The position numbers were made by a program, and so were the translations under genes. The notes under the pieces were generated by a model. It did not search any database, was not told the DNA's origin, and saw only the letters and a list, made by a program, of their open reading frames with translations. DNA of 64,000 nt from Euphorbia lathyris (lineage: Eukaryota; Streptophyta; Magnoliopsida; Malpighiales; Euphorbiaceae). Of the stretch, positions 1-11,786 are shown piece by piece. The DNA lies in NCBI RefSeq assembly GCF_963576675.1, contig NC_088917.1, positions 29,914,501 through 29,978,500 of the forward strand. The letters run 5' to 3'. How positions within the stretch are numbered: the stretch's first letter is position 1; the number at the start of each line of letters is the position of its first letter.

Positions 1-2
1 TC

Positions 3-1174
3 CCCAAGAGCTGGCAAGCTAAGAAGACAGTTGTTGAAGAAGCTCAGGACCTGACCACATACAAACATGATGAGCTCATCGGATCTCTGCTGACCCATGA
101 AATCTCCATGAAAAACTTTGAGGCCAAGGAAAAGACTGAGGACAAGAAGCAGAAATCTCTTGTCATGAAAGCTGACTCAACTGAAGCTGACTCATCCAAT
201 GCTGAGGAGATGGCCATGTTTACCAGAAAGATGAAGAAGATGTTTAAGAAAAATGACAAGAACAACAAAAAGCCATTTAAAAGAAGTGATAAATATAAAG
301 CTGAGTCTAGCGACAGCAGACACAAGAGGGACATCTCCAAGCCTGTTACTTGCTTCGAATGCCATCAAGCTGGGCACATCAAATCAAGTTGTCCCACTCT
401 GAAGAAAGAAAAGAAAGGCAGTAGAAAGGCAATGGTGGCAACTTGGAGTGATAGTGATGAGTCAACCTCGTCAGGAGCTGATGCCACTGAGTCAGCAAAC
501 ATCTGTTTTATGGCTGACGAGTCTGCTGACCACTGCCAAATTGAGCAAGATGACCTCTCCGATGAGTCTGACCGAGAGGAACACTCCAATGAGGTAACAT
601 CTCTTCTCTTGCTCAGAAATGAAATGGTTAATGCCCTGAGTGATCTTTATACACTGACAAAAAATGTAACAAGAAAATACGAGCACTCAGCAGGCGGTGT
701 GATGAGATTGAAGAGGTTAAACTCAGTGACCTCCGACATCTTCTCCAGGACAATACCAGACAGGATGAAAACTTGAAAATCATGCATGGTTTTGTCTCTG
801 AAGTCCAATCCGACTCTAAATAGTTGAGAAAGGACATCACATCTATACAGAACCAGCTGAGTTCATCAGCCAAGAAAAGGTTCTATCCAAACGCTGAGTA
901 TTCAGGTACTGGTTAGCAAAGACGGTACACTCAGTATAACAGTCAGTGTGACTGTTGCGGAAAGAAATGACACACTATAAATGTGTGTTGGTATGCTCAG
1001 CACCATCGTGCTGACCAAAAATTGAAATACCCTCAAAGGGTTGTTTATTGTGACTTTTGTGGGAAAGATGGCCACACCATAAATGTATGCCGTCACAAAA
1101 TAAAATATGATGCTTCACCTGTTCATTCTAACAAACGAGGACCCAAAAAGAATTGGGTACCTAAAGATAACTAG
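3..1174 (+). pseudogene. gag of the Sirevirus-like element (5' partial, broken)
   Basis: Nucleocapsid-forming gag polyprotein, entered mid-frame at base 3. A Lys/Glu/Ser-rich linker precedes a CCHC knuckle, CFECHQAGHIKSSC, encoded at about 356-397. Two further knuckle-like blocks, QCDCCGKK and YCDFCGKDGHTINVC, lie near 945-975 and 1050-1092, so three zinc knuckles are laid out as in Sirevirus gag. The frame is lost near 700 (coding similarity moves to another frame, ending in a stop at 774-776 in the first), and TAG/TGA stops interrupt the region 820-970. The block ends with a WVPK-type linker that normally leads into protease. Confidence 0.85.
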
Positions 1175-1185
1175 TTCAATTACAG

Positions 1186-1578
1186 GTGAGCCTGAGATGT
1201 GCTGAGAAGTCAAAGCTATGGTATATTGACAGCGCATGCTCGAGGCATATGACTGGTGATGAAACTCAGTTCATCACACTTGTGCATAAACGAGGAGGAA
1301 ATGTAAGTTTCGTAGACAACAAAAAGGGTAAGATAGTAGGATCAGGTACTATTGGAGGAAATCCTACCATTGAGTCAGTCTTCCTAGTCAGGGGTCTTAA
1401 ATATAACCTATTGAGCGTAGCTCAGTTGTGTGACAGCGGTAGAAAGGTTGTATTTGATGCCACTGAGTGTAGGATACTCGAGGGAAAAACAAATGAGTTG
1501 ATTTTAACTGCCCCTCATGTTGACAACGTTTTCATGCTGAGCTTAGAAAAGAAGTTTTCAAAAAAAATATATGCTTAG
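1186..1578 (+). pseudogene. copia aspartic protease region
   Basis: Retropepsin that would cleave the gag-pol polyprotein. The active-site block reads WYIDSACSRHMTGD, where copia proteases normally carry D-S/T-G; the glycine is replaced by alanine here, which should disable or weaken the enzyme. Downstream residues (VGSGTI, LLSVAQLCD) match the usual end of this domain and the lead into the pre-integrase region. The reading frame shifts at an A-run at 1558-1568 and continues in another frame at 1578. Confidence 0.85.
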
Positions 1579-2561
1579 TGTCAAAGGAAGATAATTCCCG
1601 GCTATGGCATAGGAGACTTGGTCATGTAAGTATGGACCTCCTTGCCAAATTAGCAAGAAAGCAATTAGTTGAATGTTTTCCCAAACTTAGATTTGAGAAG
1701 GATCAATTATGCAATGCTTGTCAGCAAGGTAGACAAACTAAAAAGTCTTTTCAAAGTAAAAATGTAGTCTCAACCAAGCGTCCATTGGAATTACTACACT
1801 TGGATCTTTTCGGACTAGTCCAGCCGCTGAGCTTGGGTGGTAAGAGATTTTCCTTGGTCATTGTAGATGATTTCTCTCGGTATACTTGGGTCATCTTGCT
1901 GAGTAGCAAGGATGAAGCTTTTGAGATGTTCTCAACACTGATTAGAAAACTTGAAAATGACAAAGACCTTAAATTATCTCACATCCGAAGTGATAATGGC
2001 TGAGAATTCAAAAACCAAGAGTTTGACGAATTCTGTGAAGTCAGCGGCATTGACCATAATTTTTCTGCTCCTAGAACTCCTCAACGGAATGGGGTAGTTG
2101 AGAGGAAAAACAGAACCCTAGTTGAAATAGCTAGGACAATGCTGAGTGAGAATAGGCTTCCAAAGTATTTCTGGGGTGAAGCTGTCAACACAGCTTGCTA
2201 TATACTCAATAGGGCTTTAGTTAGACCTATACTTAAGAAAACCCCCTATGAACTTTGGAAAGGATGAAAACCCAACATTGGATATTTTCGTGCCTTTGGT
2301 TGTAAATGTTTGATTCTTAATACGAAAGACAACCTTGCTAAGTTTGATTCAAAAGCTGATGAAGCTATCTTCTTAGGGTACTCAAAAAACAGCAAAGCAT
2401 ATAGGGTGTTTAATAAACGAACTCAGGTCGTAGAAGAGTCTGTACATATTGAGTTCGATGAAACTGACCCTGCAGGGAAGATAAGTCAGCCTACCGAAGG
2501 TGACCATGCTCAGCTTCCACTGACCAAAATGGAGCCACTGAGTCATCACCTCAAGGACTGA
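1578..2561 (+). pseudogene. copia integrase (pre-integrase, HHCC and DDE core)
   Basis: DNA integrase. LWHRRLGH and the later CNACQQGRQ form the HHCC zinc-binding head. The catalytic core shows LDLFG (first D), RSDNG (second D) and NGVVERKNRTL (E). The region FLGYSKNSKAYRVFN is the C-terminal part common to copia integrases. Two in-frame TGA codons interrupt it, one directly after RSDNG near 2001 and one near 2266 after YELWKG. From 2562 to 2878 the frame is degenerate, including a TAA in a context (AM-stop-EEL) where copia elements usually have Gln. Confidence 0.88.
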
Positions 2562-2878
2562 CCAAAGGTAAAAATGAACCTGAAATTATCTTTGCTGACC
2601 AATATAATCTTGCAGAGATTGTTGAAACACCAACTCCTGAAAACTCAACACTGCCAAAAGAGATCAAGATCCCAAGAGGACACTCAGAGAAGTCCAATCT
2701 TGATGTTGTTGAGAACACCCTAATGACCAGAAATCAACTCAGAAGATATCTCAGTAATGTTGCGTTCGTCTCAGTTCATGAACCGAAAAACTTCTCAGAG
2801 GCTGAGCACGATGAATTCTGGATCAATGCTATGTAAGAGGAACTTGATCAATTCAAGAGAAACGAAGTATGTGATCTA

Positions 2879-4309
2879 GTGCCCAAACCGAAGAATCAAA
2901 AGACCATAGGAACAAAGTGGGTATTTCGCAATAAGCTAGACGAACAAGGTAACATAGTCAAGAACAAAGCCAGACTTGTAGCTCAAGGTTACAGTCAGCA
3001 GGAAGGTATTGACTATGGTGAGACCTTTGCACCCGTAGCTAGATTAGAGGCAATAAGAATATTGTGTGCATATGCTAGCTTTATGAACTTTAAACTGTTC
3101 CAAATGGATGTTAAGAGTGCATTTCTTAATGGAGTTATAAATGAAGAGGTTTATGTTAGTCAGTCTCTAGGGTTTGAGGATCCAAAATTCCCAAACCATG
3201 TTTATAAACTCAAAAAGGCTCTGTACGGCCTAAAGAAAACACCACGTGCTTGGTACGAAAGGCTGACCAGTTTTCTGCTGACCAGGAACTATGTCAGGGG
3301 AAAAGCTGACACAACCTTATTCATTAAGAAAAAGGGTAAAGATACCCTGTTGGCACAAATATATGTAGATGATATTATCTTTGGTGCTACTAATGAGTCT
3401 ATGTGCAAGGAATTTAGCAAACAGATGCAAACTGAGTTTGAAATGTCAATGGTGGGAGTACTCAACTTCTTCCTTGGACTTCAAATCAAACAAGGCAAGA
3501 ATGACATCTTCATTAGTCAGACTAAGTATGCTAAGGAGATATTGAAGAAATTCGACATGGAAGGTTGTAAGCCAATATCCACCCCAATGGGTACTGACAC
3601 TGTGCTTTGTGCTGATGAGAAAGGTAAGTCAGTAGATATCAAATTGTATCGAGGTATGATCGGCTCTCTACTCTATCTAACGGCAAGTAGGCTAGATATT
3701 CAGTACTCAGTATGTTACTGCGCAAGATATCAAGCTGACCCTAAGGAATCTCATTACATAGCTGTAAAAAGAATCCTTAGATATTTGCAAAGCTCAGTGA
3801 ATGCAGGTTTATGGTATCCAAACACAAATGACTTCACACTCATTAGATACACTGACGCTGACTATGGACGAGACAAGCTTGAGTGGAAAAGCACTTCAGG
3901 AGGATGTCATTTCCTTGGAAGCTGTCTAGTGTCTTGGTTCAGTAAAAAGCAATCGTCAGTTGCCCTGTCAACAACTGAAGCTGAGTACATTGCTGCTGGA
4001 AGTTGTGTTGAACAAGTTCTATGGATCAAGCAACAGCTGGATGATTATGGAGTTCAAACGAAAACAATAGAAGTCAAATGCGACAACAAGAGTGCTATTG
4101 ACTTATCCAAAAATCCAATCCAACACAGCAGGATGAAGCATGTCAGCATTAGGCATCATTTCATCAGAGATCATGTACTCAAGGGTGAGATCAAGCTGAC
4201 CTATGTTCCAACAGATGAACAGCTTACGGATATCTTCACGAAGCCCTTGGCTCGTGAGCAGTTTAGCATACTAAGGGAAGCTATCGGTATGTCTAATCCT
4301 CTTCAATAA
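2879..4309 (+). CDS. copia reverse transcriptase and RNase H (open fragment of pol)
   Basis: A 476-codon open stretch. Residues 1-250 are the copia reverse transcriptase (RVT_2): [34 protein letters not shown], the DVKSAFLNG block and the catalytic YVDDIIFG. Residues about 330-450 are RNase H: TDADYGRD (usually ADWAG), [18 protein letters not shown] and [14 protein letters not shown]. It ends naturally at TAA after the KPLAREQF block. The ATG is only the first one in the open stretch; the true protein starts upstream as part of the polyprotein. It is the best preserved part of the element. Confidence 0.92.
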   Translation: MPKPKNQKTIGTKWVFRNKLDEQGNIVKNKARLVAQGYSQQEGIDYGETFAPVARLEAIRILCAYASFMNFKLFQMDVKSAFLNGVINEEVYVSQSLGFEDPKFPNHVYKLKKALYGLKKTPRAWYERLTSFLLTRNYVRGKADTTLFIKKKGKDTLLAQIYVDDIIFGATNESMCKEFSKQMQTEFEMSMVGVLNFFLGLQIKQGKNDIFISQTKYAKEILKKFDMEGCKPISTPMGTDTVLCADEKGKSVDIKLYRGMIGSLLYLTASRLDIQYSVCYCARYQADPKESHYIAVKRILRYLQSSVNAGLWYPNTNDFTLIRYTDADYGRDKLEWKSTSGGCHFLGSCLVSWFSKKQSSVALSTTEAEYIAAGSCVEQVLWIKQQLDDYGVQTKTIEVKCDNKSAIDLSKNPIQHSRMKHVSIRHHFIRDHVLKGEIKLTYVPTDEQLTDIFTKPLAREQFSILREAIGMSNPLQ

Positions 4310-4718
4310 GATTTCTGCGCTAAATGAATGTTGAGTGACTATTATATGCCAAGTGATTATTACATGATAAGTAACAACTATCATATGCTGAGCAAGCATG
4401 AATGACATGAAATCACCATATACTGAGTAGACATACATATTGAGTGATTACTACGTGCTGAGTTACTACGCATGTTAAACATCTCTTCTATACGAAACAA
4501 CATACTCTAAACTCCAAACGTTTTGTATCCTAGATGCTGACTAAAGCCACTTGCACAATTAATGCTCGCACGCGTATTTTAAGTAGCCACCTAGGATGAC
4601 GTAAGTGTAATGATTAGAAAACCAAGCGCCGGATGTGTCATTAATGTCAGAATTTAAAGCCGTTAAACGATTCAAAACCAAAGCGCCATTCTGACCTATC
4701 AGATCGACGCGCTCTGAC

Positions 4719-4727
4719 TATAAATAG
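4719..4727 (+). promoter_or_regulatory. Internal TATA box ahead of the extra ORF
   Basis: TATAAATAG lies 112 bp upstream of the ATG at 4839. Between them is a CT-repeat leader (about 4780-4795), as in plant 5' untranslated leaders. The position after pol stop (4309) and before the extra ORF suggests a separate transcript for that ORF. This is inferred from sequence only. Confidence 0.5.
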
Positions 4728-4838
4728 TGGATGATTTCCCACTAACTTCTCTTTACGCTTGAAACATATCGCATTCGATCTCTCTCTCTCTCTCTGAAAT
4801 CTCTAATCTTCTACATTTCTCAAATCATTAAGAACACC

Positions 4839-7800
4839 ATGTCTAGCGATTCCCAGAACCACTCCGACGAGCAATACGATGACAATCGCTCCGATGTAAA
4901 TCCTCTATCTCCTGCTGAGCAGGAATATCAGGAGACTTCCACAGAGTCTCAAGAACAAACCCATGGTCAGCATGACCAAACTGTTCCCAAGGTCAGCATG
5001 CCTCGCGAAAAACCTCAAGCTGACCAACCAACTTCATCAAAGAAGAGGAAGGAGAAAAAGAACGAAAAACCTAAGGAAATGACGTTCTCCTAAGTCCTAA
5101 AGAACACCAAACATCTCAAAGTATTCCATTGTCGCTGGTTCTCTAAGAGCTTTGTGGAAGCTGAGAAACCCTTCTACGAGTGGATCTCAAAGAACGGATG
5201 GACTACTCTCTTCTCTCTCCCTGGAACAACCTACCCGCAGTTGGTAAAAGAATTCTACACTAACCTCAAAGTGGACAACGATGACTATGATTATATGGTC
5301 ACTATAGTCAAAAAACAAGAAGATCACCATCACTCCTTCTTATCTCGCTACTTTGCTAAAGCTGAAGGAAGAATGATCAGAACTCTGGTGCACAAACGAC
5401 TACACGCACGTGAAGTACGAAACTGAGTTCTGTAAACCGAAAAATCACAAGGGAGAAATCGCTAGTACATGTATGGGTTAGCATCAAAAGCAAGCCCACT
5501 ATATCTTGACCGATTTCTTGTTTCCCAAGGTCAATGCCTCCTCCTCAGCCTCAAACTTTGAGCAGTGCTTCATCTAGCATATGCTGAACTATAAGCCGCT
5601 CAATTATGCCCGTCTTCCTCATCGGGGCTTTCCAACGCAGCACGGGGATCCTCAGGATGGGTTCCCTTATCACTAAGATCCTTCAGGATCACGAGGTCAG
5701 CCTAAAGGAGGAAATTGATATAGAGGGCACTGAGATCACCTCAGGAATCCTACTCGCACTGGCCCATAGTCATCCCATCAAGCCTAAGAAAGGGAAGGGA
5801 GTTGTGATTGAAGAAGATGTTGCTGAGGATAATATGGTTGAAGAAGCAGATGCTGAGGTAACCAAGAAAGGAAAGAAAGTTATGGTTGAAGAAGCACCGG
5901 CTGTGCGAACCAGAAAAGAACGAAAGAGAAAAGCTGACCAATCCTCATTAACATAGCTCCAAAGAAGATCATGTTAGTGGTTGGTGCGAAAAAAGCTGCT
6001 CATGCTGAGCCAGCTCAAGGGGAACCTAAGTCAGCCGAAGGAAATATGAAGAGAGCTGAGCCTGAGGAAGAAAGTGAGGAAACACCAGATCAGCCTCTAA
6101 AGAGGAAGAAAACCTCTAGGTTGAAGCCGTTAGATGCTAACCCACTTGACTTTGTGATTTCCGCGGATTCACATTTTGTACGAAGTCAAGAAATTGACCT
6201 GGAAAAGCCACCTTGTGATCAGGAGGAAGACCAAGGTTGTCCTGAGCAACAGGCTCAATCTCATAAGATGGGTTCTACGGAGCCAAGTAAAACAGCTGCT
6301 GCTGAGCAGATTGATGAGCAAGGAGTTAAGACTCTAGTAAAGGACAAGGTTGAAGAGACCCTTTACGCTGACTTAGGACTCAACTTTTCTTCTGAGTCAC
6401 CAGACTCCCCTGCTGCTGACCGTTCTCCTCAAACCAAATCTAAAAAGGGCAGTGCGGACAAGCGTTTCAAACGGAAAGCTCAAAAGCCCAGCGTAATCGA
6501 TCTGCTGGATGAATCACCACTGAGAGACCCTATCACAGACTTAACTGGGCTCTAATTTCAATTCTTCACCACCATCACTGAGCCCACTCCGGACCAAGTA
6601 AAGGAAAAACAAGCCTCTGTTTCTCAAGCCGAGGAACAAGCCACTAAGGGACAAATTTCTGCCGACACTTCTGCTCCACCTTCCACTGAGCAAGTGCTCA
6701 AAGTTCCTGTTGCTCAATCCAAAGAGTTAGCAAAGGAAAATCCACCTACTAAAGATAGCTCTACGTTGCCTTAACCTCAAATTTCAACTCAACGTCAGAC
6801 TGACACTGAGTAGGTAACCAATACTGCTGAGCAACCACTTCCATCCTCTACTGAGTAGTTCATCAACCAGTCAGCTCCTGATGCTGACCTTGCCAATCAA
6901 AGTTCAGCTGCTGACAAAGCTGGCACTTCTACTTCTGGACAGCACCACAATTCTCCACCACCTACTGTTAACCAGAAAACGGCCTCTGAGCACAACACTG
7001 ATGATACTTACACTTATTTGGATGCTTCTGAGTCAGGAAGAAGAATCATCCAATCTACTCAAACTCTACTTCAAGAGATCCATCAGTCTCAAGCCGACGC
7101 TGCTGGGTCCATTCCTGCTGAGCCAACTCAATTCTCCCCTGTCACGCAACTTTTGACCGAACTCAAGGGTCTAAAGGAGCTGATGAGTGTAATGACTTCA
7201 CTAGTCTCTCAACAGCCCAAGAAAGAACTTATAATGAAGCTGGTTGAACTACAGCTGATGATGGTAAATCATATGAACTCCATCGAAGGGAAAATCAACG
7301 CCCTATCTGCTGCAAACTCCTCATCCGCTACTTCTGCTGAGGTCACTCAGCATTTCTCCCAGCTGTCCGCCGAGCTAACCGGGGCTCGTGAACTCATCTC
7401 CTCCTCTTCTCAATGCTCCATAGAACAAAATGGAGAAGCTATCCGCTTACTTAACTTGAGCAAAGAAGAAATGGACACTGACCAGGTCAAGACTAATGAT
7501 ATCTTGCACTGCACCAGGTCAACACTTGCGCATGTTCGGCACATGAATGTTCAGCGTCATTCGTATGATACTGCACTGCTCAAGATGTATTATCAATCCT
7601 ATGCATGAATGACAGACTCCATTACTTGGATTGGGAAATTACTTGAGTACCTACTCAGCATGCTCATCGCAAATATCAAGATCCCCGCTTCAAGTATGGC
7701 CGATGGCGTGCAGGTCTTTAAGAGTCTTAGAGAAAGTACGGGTCACATGCAATATTATTCATCCATATTGACTTGTGCTGTTCAACAAGGGACATTCCTT

Positions 7801-8034
7801 GCTCCTCCCCTTCAATCTAATGATGCCGACAAAACGGGGGAGAAAGATCAAGAGAAGCAAGCTGCTGGAACTCAGCAGAAGCCGGGGGAGAAAGACAAAG
7901 CTAAGCAGCCAGCTGCCGGAACTCAGTAGAAGCCTGGTTCAACTTCTGCTATCCCGGGCAATCAAAGTCAGCAACAAAGAACAGCCAAGGGAAAAGGCAA
8001 ATCCAACCAAGTTCAAGTCAACATGAAGAAATAG
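4839..8034 (+). pseudogene. Sirevirus extra (env-like/ORF3) reading frame, broken
   Basis: Long post-pol reading frame, product function unknown. Segments are 4839-5093 and about 5100-5426 (frame 1), 5606-5956 (second frame) and 5971-8034 (third frame, with several stops). The N-terminus is Ser/Asp/Glu/Gln-rich followed by a Lys-rich stretch (KKRKEKKNEKPKE). Next comes a folded-looking block around 5120-5800 (FYEWISKNGW, EFYTNLKVD, STGILRMGSLITKIL) that resembles the plant retroelement domain PF20167; I am only moderately sure. Then a long polar, Glu/Pro/Ser-rich linker with repeated AEQ/AEP motifs, and a region at 7150-7600 with heptad-like Leu/Met spacing, likely coiled coil. It ends at TAG 8032-8034 in the same frame as 5971. 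I see no convincing transmembrane segment, so env-like is a positional label only. Confidence 0.7.
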
Positions 8035-8589
8035 ATTAGCAATAGTCTTAGCTTGTGACTTGCAATTTTGTATTTGGCATATCTTTGTTGAACTGACTAT
8101 CTATATATGCATCCTTTATCCAAACTGACTATATTTATGCAATGCTTACTTGCGATGTTTATATGCTGATTGAACACATGACTACTCATTGAACAACAAA
8201 GTAAAACTTGTGAACATAGAGATTAAACAAGTAAATCATACTCTGATAAATAAATCCAACTCTAATACCTGAACTTAACATAATATCTCTGAATAGATAC
8301 GTATCAAAGCTGAGTAATGACCAAATGTTCCAAGTATTGACATTCTTCTGAAAACTGACCTTAGGCTCATCTGAATTAGATCTTGGAAGGTCTAGAATTG
8401 AACTAAGTTAGTAAACGCATGTCTTAGTTTCACTCTATTAGATCTTAGAAGGTTTAGAGTTAAACTAAGTCAATAGATGCAACCCTTACGGGGGAGTTAT
8501 TTTAGAAGAATAGAAAAGGTCAACCTTCATGGGAGCTCAACGGTGAGTTCCGAACTAAATATTTTTGCCAACATCAAAATGGGGGAGTT
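8035..8589 (+). other. 3' untranslated region and polypurine tract
   Basis: No coding content. Two similar blocks containing 'GATCTTrGAAGGTyTAGAaTT' (about 8385-8410 and 8449-8470) form a short direct repeat. ACGGGGGAGTTATTTT at about 8487 and GGGGGAGTTTG at 8581 are purine tracts; the second directly precedes the LTR and is the likely plus-strand primer. Confidence 0.6.
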
Positions 8590-10020
8590 TGTTGAAACAC
8601 CTTTCCACATGATTTTGATTTGACAAAATTATTTAAGTAATCCCATGATTAAACAATTAAATTTAAGTGCTTTGATTTAATTGTACTAATATGTTTGTTC
8701 AATGTTGAGTAAGTAAACTGACTAGAACAGGAACTAAGTGTTCATTAAAAGAAAGACAGAACGAAGTCAGAACTAAGCTAATCACACAGCAGAAGCTGAG
8801 TGGAATACAACTCAGCGTTGCAAAAGATATGTCTTCTTTAGGAAAGCTTGAAAGCGAAGCTACGGAGTCAAGCTGAGCAATGATCAAGACACCGCTAAGT
8901 CAAGCTGAGTAATGAACAAGTCAGCGCCAATGATCTGTTTACTAGAAAACAAGGCCCGACAAATCTCTGCAACAAATCAGATATCTCGAAAAAGTGATCA
9001 ATGACCTTTTCGAGACGCATGGACCGTCTGGCGTTTGTCAAGAAGACAAACCTGGCGCTAGAAGACGAACCTGGCGCAAGAAGACGAAACTAGCAAAGCC
9101 TGGCTCCTGCGAAAATCAGAAGACAGGATTGGCCTGCGATTCTGAATGCTGACCATTCAATGACGAAAGAAGACCATTACTCCCAACGGATATGTCGGAA
9201 TTCAAATGATTTGAAGATTTGGAATTCACTATAAAAGGACAAGTCCATCACTTGGATTCTCACGACACATGTAAGCAAATACAGACAGAAAAGTAAATCT
9301 TCACAAGAGTGAAAATCCAAAATAGAAGCTGTCTGAAAAGAAAGCAAGTTCTTACACCCAATTCCCAATCATTGTGTAAAAGTCTAGAGTGAATTGTATT
9401 CATCTAAAGTGTTCTTCGCTGAGTGAGAACAATCTTGTATCAATTGTAAAGGTTAGAAGAGTGAAGTTGAGTACTCGGTTATAGTACTCAGTGGTAGAGA
9501 AATTCTGGATACTCGGTTATAGTATTCAGTGTGAGATAGGATTGAGTAGACGAATAGAGGACGGTACACTTGCATAATCAGTTGCTATTGTAAACGGTTT
9601 GTGCTCTACCTTTAAAGAGATCAGTAGTGGATTGAAAAAGCCCGGAGGGATTCTGGGGACTGGACGTAGACGGTGAGGCCGAACCAGGATAAGACTGCTG
9701 AGTAATCTCTAACCCTTTCTCTTGATATATATGTATGTGTTGCTTGCTTAAATCACTCAGTATATAATTTGTACAAGCCGACGCTGAGTAATCAGAGTGC
9801 TGAGTTGGAAGCTGACCTAAAATGTTATTTCCCAACTCACAATTGAAACAGCTCTAGTCAGTGTCTGATTAAAGCTGTCTCACACTTCACTCAGCCTTGC
9901 TGACCTAAAGCCGAGTTAAATTATCAAACAGTTAATTAAGTCAGCATTATTAAGCGAAAAAGTTATATTAGTTCCTACCACCCCTTGGAACTAATCATAC
10001 TAAGTTACACGGGACCAACA
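8590..10020 (+). repeat. 3' LTR of the Sirevirus-like element
   Basis: Begins TGTTGAAAC after a GGGGGAG purine tract and ends GGGACCAACA, giving the TG...CA ends of an LTR (TGTTG / CAACA inverted). It is 1431 bp. It carries a TATA box (TATAAAAGG, 9230-9238), a short tandem block of an 18-bp unit containing CCTGGCGC at about 9042-9095, and a repeated TACTCGGTTATAGTA motif at about 9470-9525. The 5' LTR lies outside the window, so LTR divergence cannot be read. Confidence 0.88.
9230..9238 (+). promoter_or_regulatory. LTR TATA box
   Basis: TATAAAAGG within the LTR, about 790 bp before its right end, in the expected place for the U3/R boundary. In the 3' LTR it could start readthrough toward the germin-like gene 2.9 kb downstream; that is inference. 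Confidence 0.55.
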
Positions 10021-10158
10021 CTGATGACTACATGAATTTGGTCATTCACCGTTAGATATAAACTGATTTAATCCTAGGGTGGGATTCGAAACTTCCTAAG
10101 CTTATATTTTGATCAGCCTAGATCTAATGGTGAATGATTAAATTCATGTGGTCATCAG
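10021..10158. mobile_element. Palindromic MITE-like element abutting the LTR
   Basis: CTGATGACTACATGAATTT at the left end and AAATTCATGTGGTCATCAG at the right end form an inverted repeat of about 37 bp per arm with only a few mismatches, around a roughly 60-bp core. It starts at the base after the LTR terminus. No flanking duplication is readable because its left flank is the retrotransposon. Confidence 0.65.
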
Positions 10159-10719
10159 GGTCCATATGAACATTTATGTTGCATTGATATTAATTTCCCC
10201 AATAATGTTGGTTCAATTTGACATTTAGCCCTAAACATTAATTTGGTAACTAGCTAACTACTATATTTGGTGTGAACTTATGAAATCTTTATTGTTATTG
10301 TTGTTGCTATGAGGTGTACATAGTGTTTTACACTTATATTATGACCTAATTTTTAGTGCATTTCAGGTTTGGTTGGTTTGATATTATTATTAGCTACTGC
10401 TCATGCTTCCTCTTAGTCTTCATGTTTTGATGGAATCAGAAAGTTGGATTTAATGCTCATTGCATTTATCAATTTTTTTTTTTTTTATATATACAAACTA
10501 TTGAAGTATATCCTATATATTGACCTTTTCATATATACAACTCATTTTAAGTTCTCTAAAATAAGGAATATTATTCTATTATGTGTCCTTCTTGTTCTTG
10601 TTGCCATTCAAACTTTGTTTTTAATGATTAATACACAGAGGTAAACACTTTTATTAGTTTAATTATATGTTATTATCTAGCTAATTTATAGTGTTTGTTT
10701 CAGGATTTATAAATTTTAT
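10159..10719. other. AT-rich intergenic DNA
   Basis: No gene or repeat boundary seen. It has T-runs (about 10471-10486) and only chance open frames. Confidence 0.5.
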
Positions 10720-11786
10720 GGCCCCGTTTGTTTGGAGAAAAATATTCAGCAGGAAAATATTTTTCCAATTTTCCACTGTTTGTTTGGGTAGGAAAATAAG
10801 TCAAAGGAAAATAAGTAGCAAGTCAATGGAAAAGCAAGGAAGAAAAAGGGTAAAACATTTTCCCCAAAACATACACGTCTAGAAAAAAATGGGAAAAACG
10901 TTAAAAAATATAAAAATACAAAAATATGAAACACGAAAAAACATAAATAACGTGAAAACGTTACAAAACACGAGAATATGGAAAAAACCCCGCAAAAAAA
11001 TGAAAAGGTGAACAAACGTGAAAAACATAAAACGCAAAAAAAGCAAACACTTGAAAAGGCACAAAACATGAACAACACGAAAAAGTGAGAAAACACGAAG
11101 TATACAAAAACGTGAAAAATACAAAAAACACGGAAATGTGAGAAAATATGAAAAACACGAAAACGCGAAAAATGCTAAAACACAAAAACGTGACAATAAG
11201 TGAAAAACGCGATAAACATGAAAAGACGAAAAATGCAAACAAAACACGAAAATGTAAAAAACACAAAAACGTGAAAAATACGAAAAACATGAATAACACG
11301 AAAAAGTAACAAAATGCGAAAAATAAAAAACGCGAAAAAGGGAAAAACCGAAAAACTAAACGTGAAAATACGAAAAAATGAAGAAAAAATGCAAAAAAAC
11401 ACAAGAACGTTAATAACACGAGAAAACGTACAAAAAATGATAAAAAAAATGTGAAAAAACGTTTTTCGGGTTTTTAACATTAATTTTTTTCACATTTTCA
11501 TGGTTTTCCACTTTTTTTCCATTTTTCCATATTTTTAATATTTTTTTTTACTTTTCGTGATTTTCGTATTTTTTTCACTTTTTGTGTTTTTAACAAAATT
11601 TCACATTTTTTTTGTGTTTTTACGTTTTTAGTGGTTGGAAAATATTTTCCAATGTTGTAGCCAAACACCGTAAAATATTTTCCAATGTTTTTACCAAACA
11701 TAGAAAAATATTTTATTTTCCTGCACAAAATTTTCCCTCCATAAAATTTTCCAAAACACAATATTTTCCCCCAAATAAACGGGGCC
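10720..11786. mobile_element. TIR DNA element with degenerate minisatellite core
   Basis: Terminal inverted repeat GGCCCCGTTTGTTTGG at the left and CCAAATAAACGGGGCC at the right (one mismatch). Subterminal GGAAAATATTTTCC-type palindromes occur in both arms (10752-10775, 11635-11770). The core (about 10870-11470) is a degenerate A-rich array of CGTGAAAAA/ACACGAAAA words, with T-rich complementary words at 11470-11630. No transposase. Flanks do not show a clear 8-bp duplication, so the superfamily (hAT or Harbinger-like) stays open. Confidence 0.7.

Larger units (their letters stand above)
1..10020 (+). mobile_element. Ty1/copia LTR retrotransposon, Sirevirus-like, 5' end outside window
   Basis: Domain order is gag with CCHC knuckles, protease, integrase, reverse transcriptase and RNase H, then an extra 3.2-kb reading frame, a purine tract and a 3' LTR. 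This order (protease-INT-RT-RNH) defines Ty1/copia, and an extra post-pol ORF with a coiled-coil region is typical of Sireviruses. The 5' LTR and first part of gag lie left of the window. The element is dead: in-frame stops and frameshifts break gag, protease-integrase and the extra ORF, but RT-RNase H is still open for 476 codons. The LTR ends cleanly in CCAACA at 10020. Lineage assignment is by eye. Confidence 0.93.

Noticed and set aside
4839..8034. A true envelope gene
   Set aside because: No convincing signal peptide or transmembrane segment was seen; env-like is only the customary name for this position.
10746..11480. Overlapping minus-strand open frames rich in Phe, Ser and Leu
   Set aside because: They are the translation of the A/T-rich degenerate repeat core of the TIR element; no domain and the same composition in several frames.
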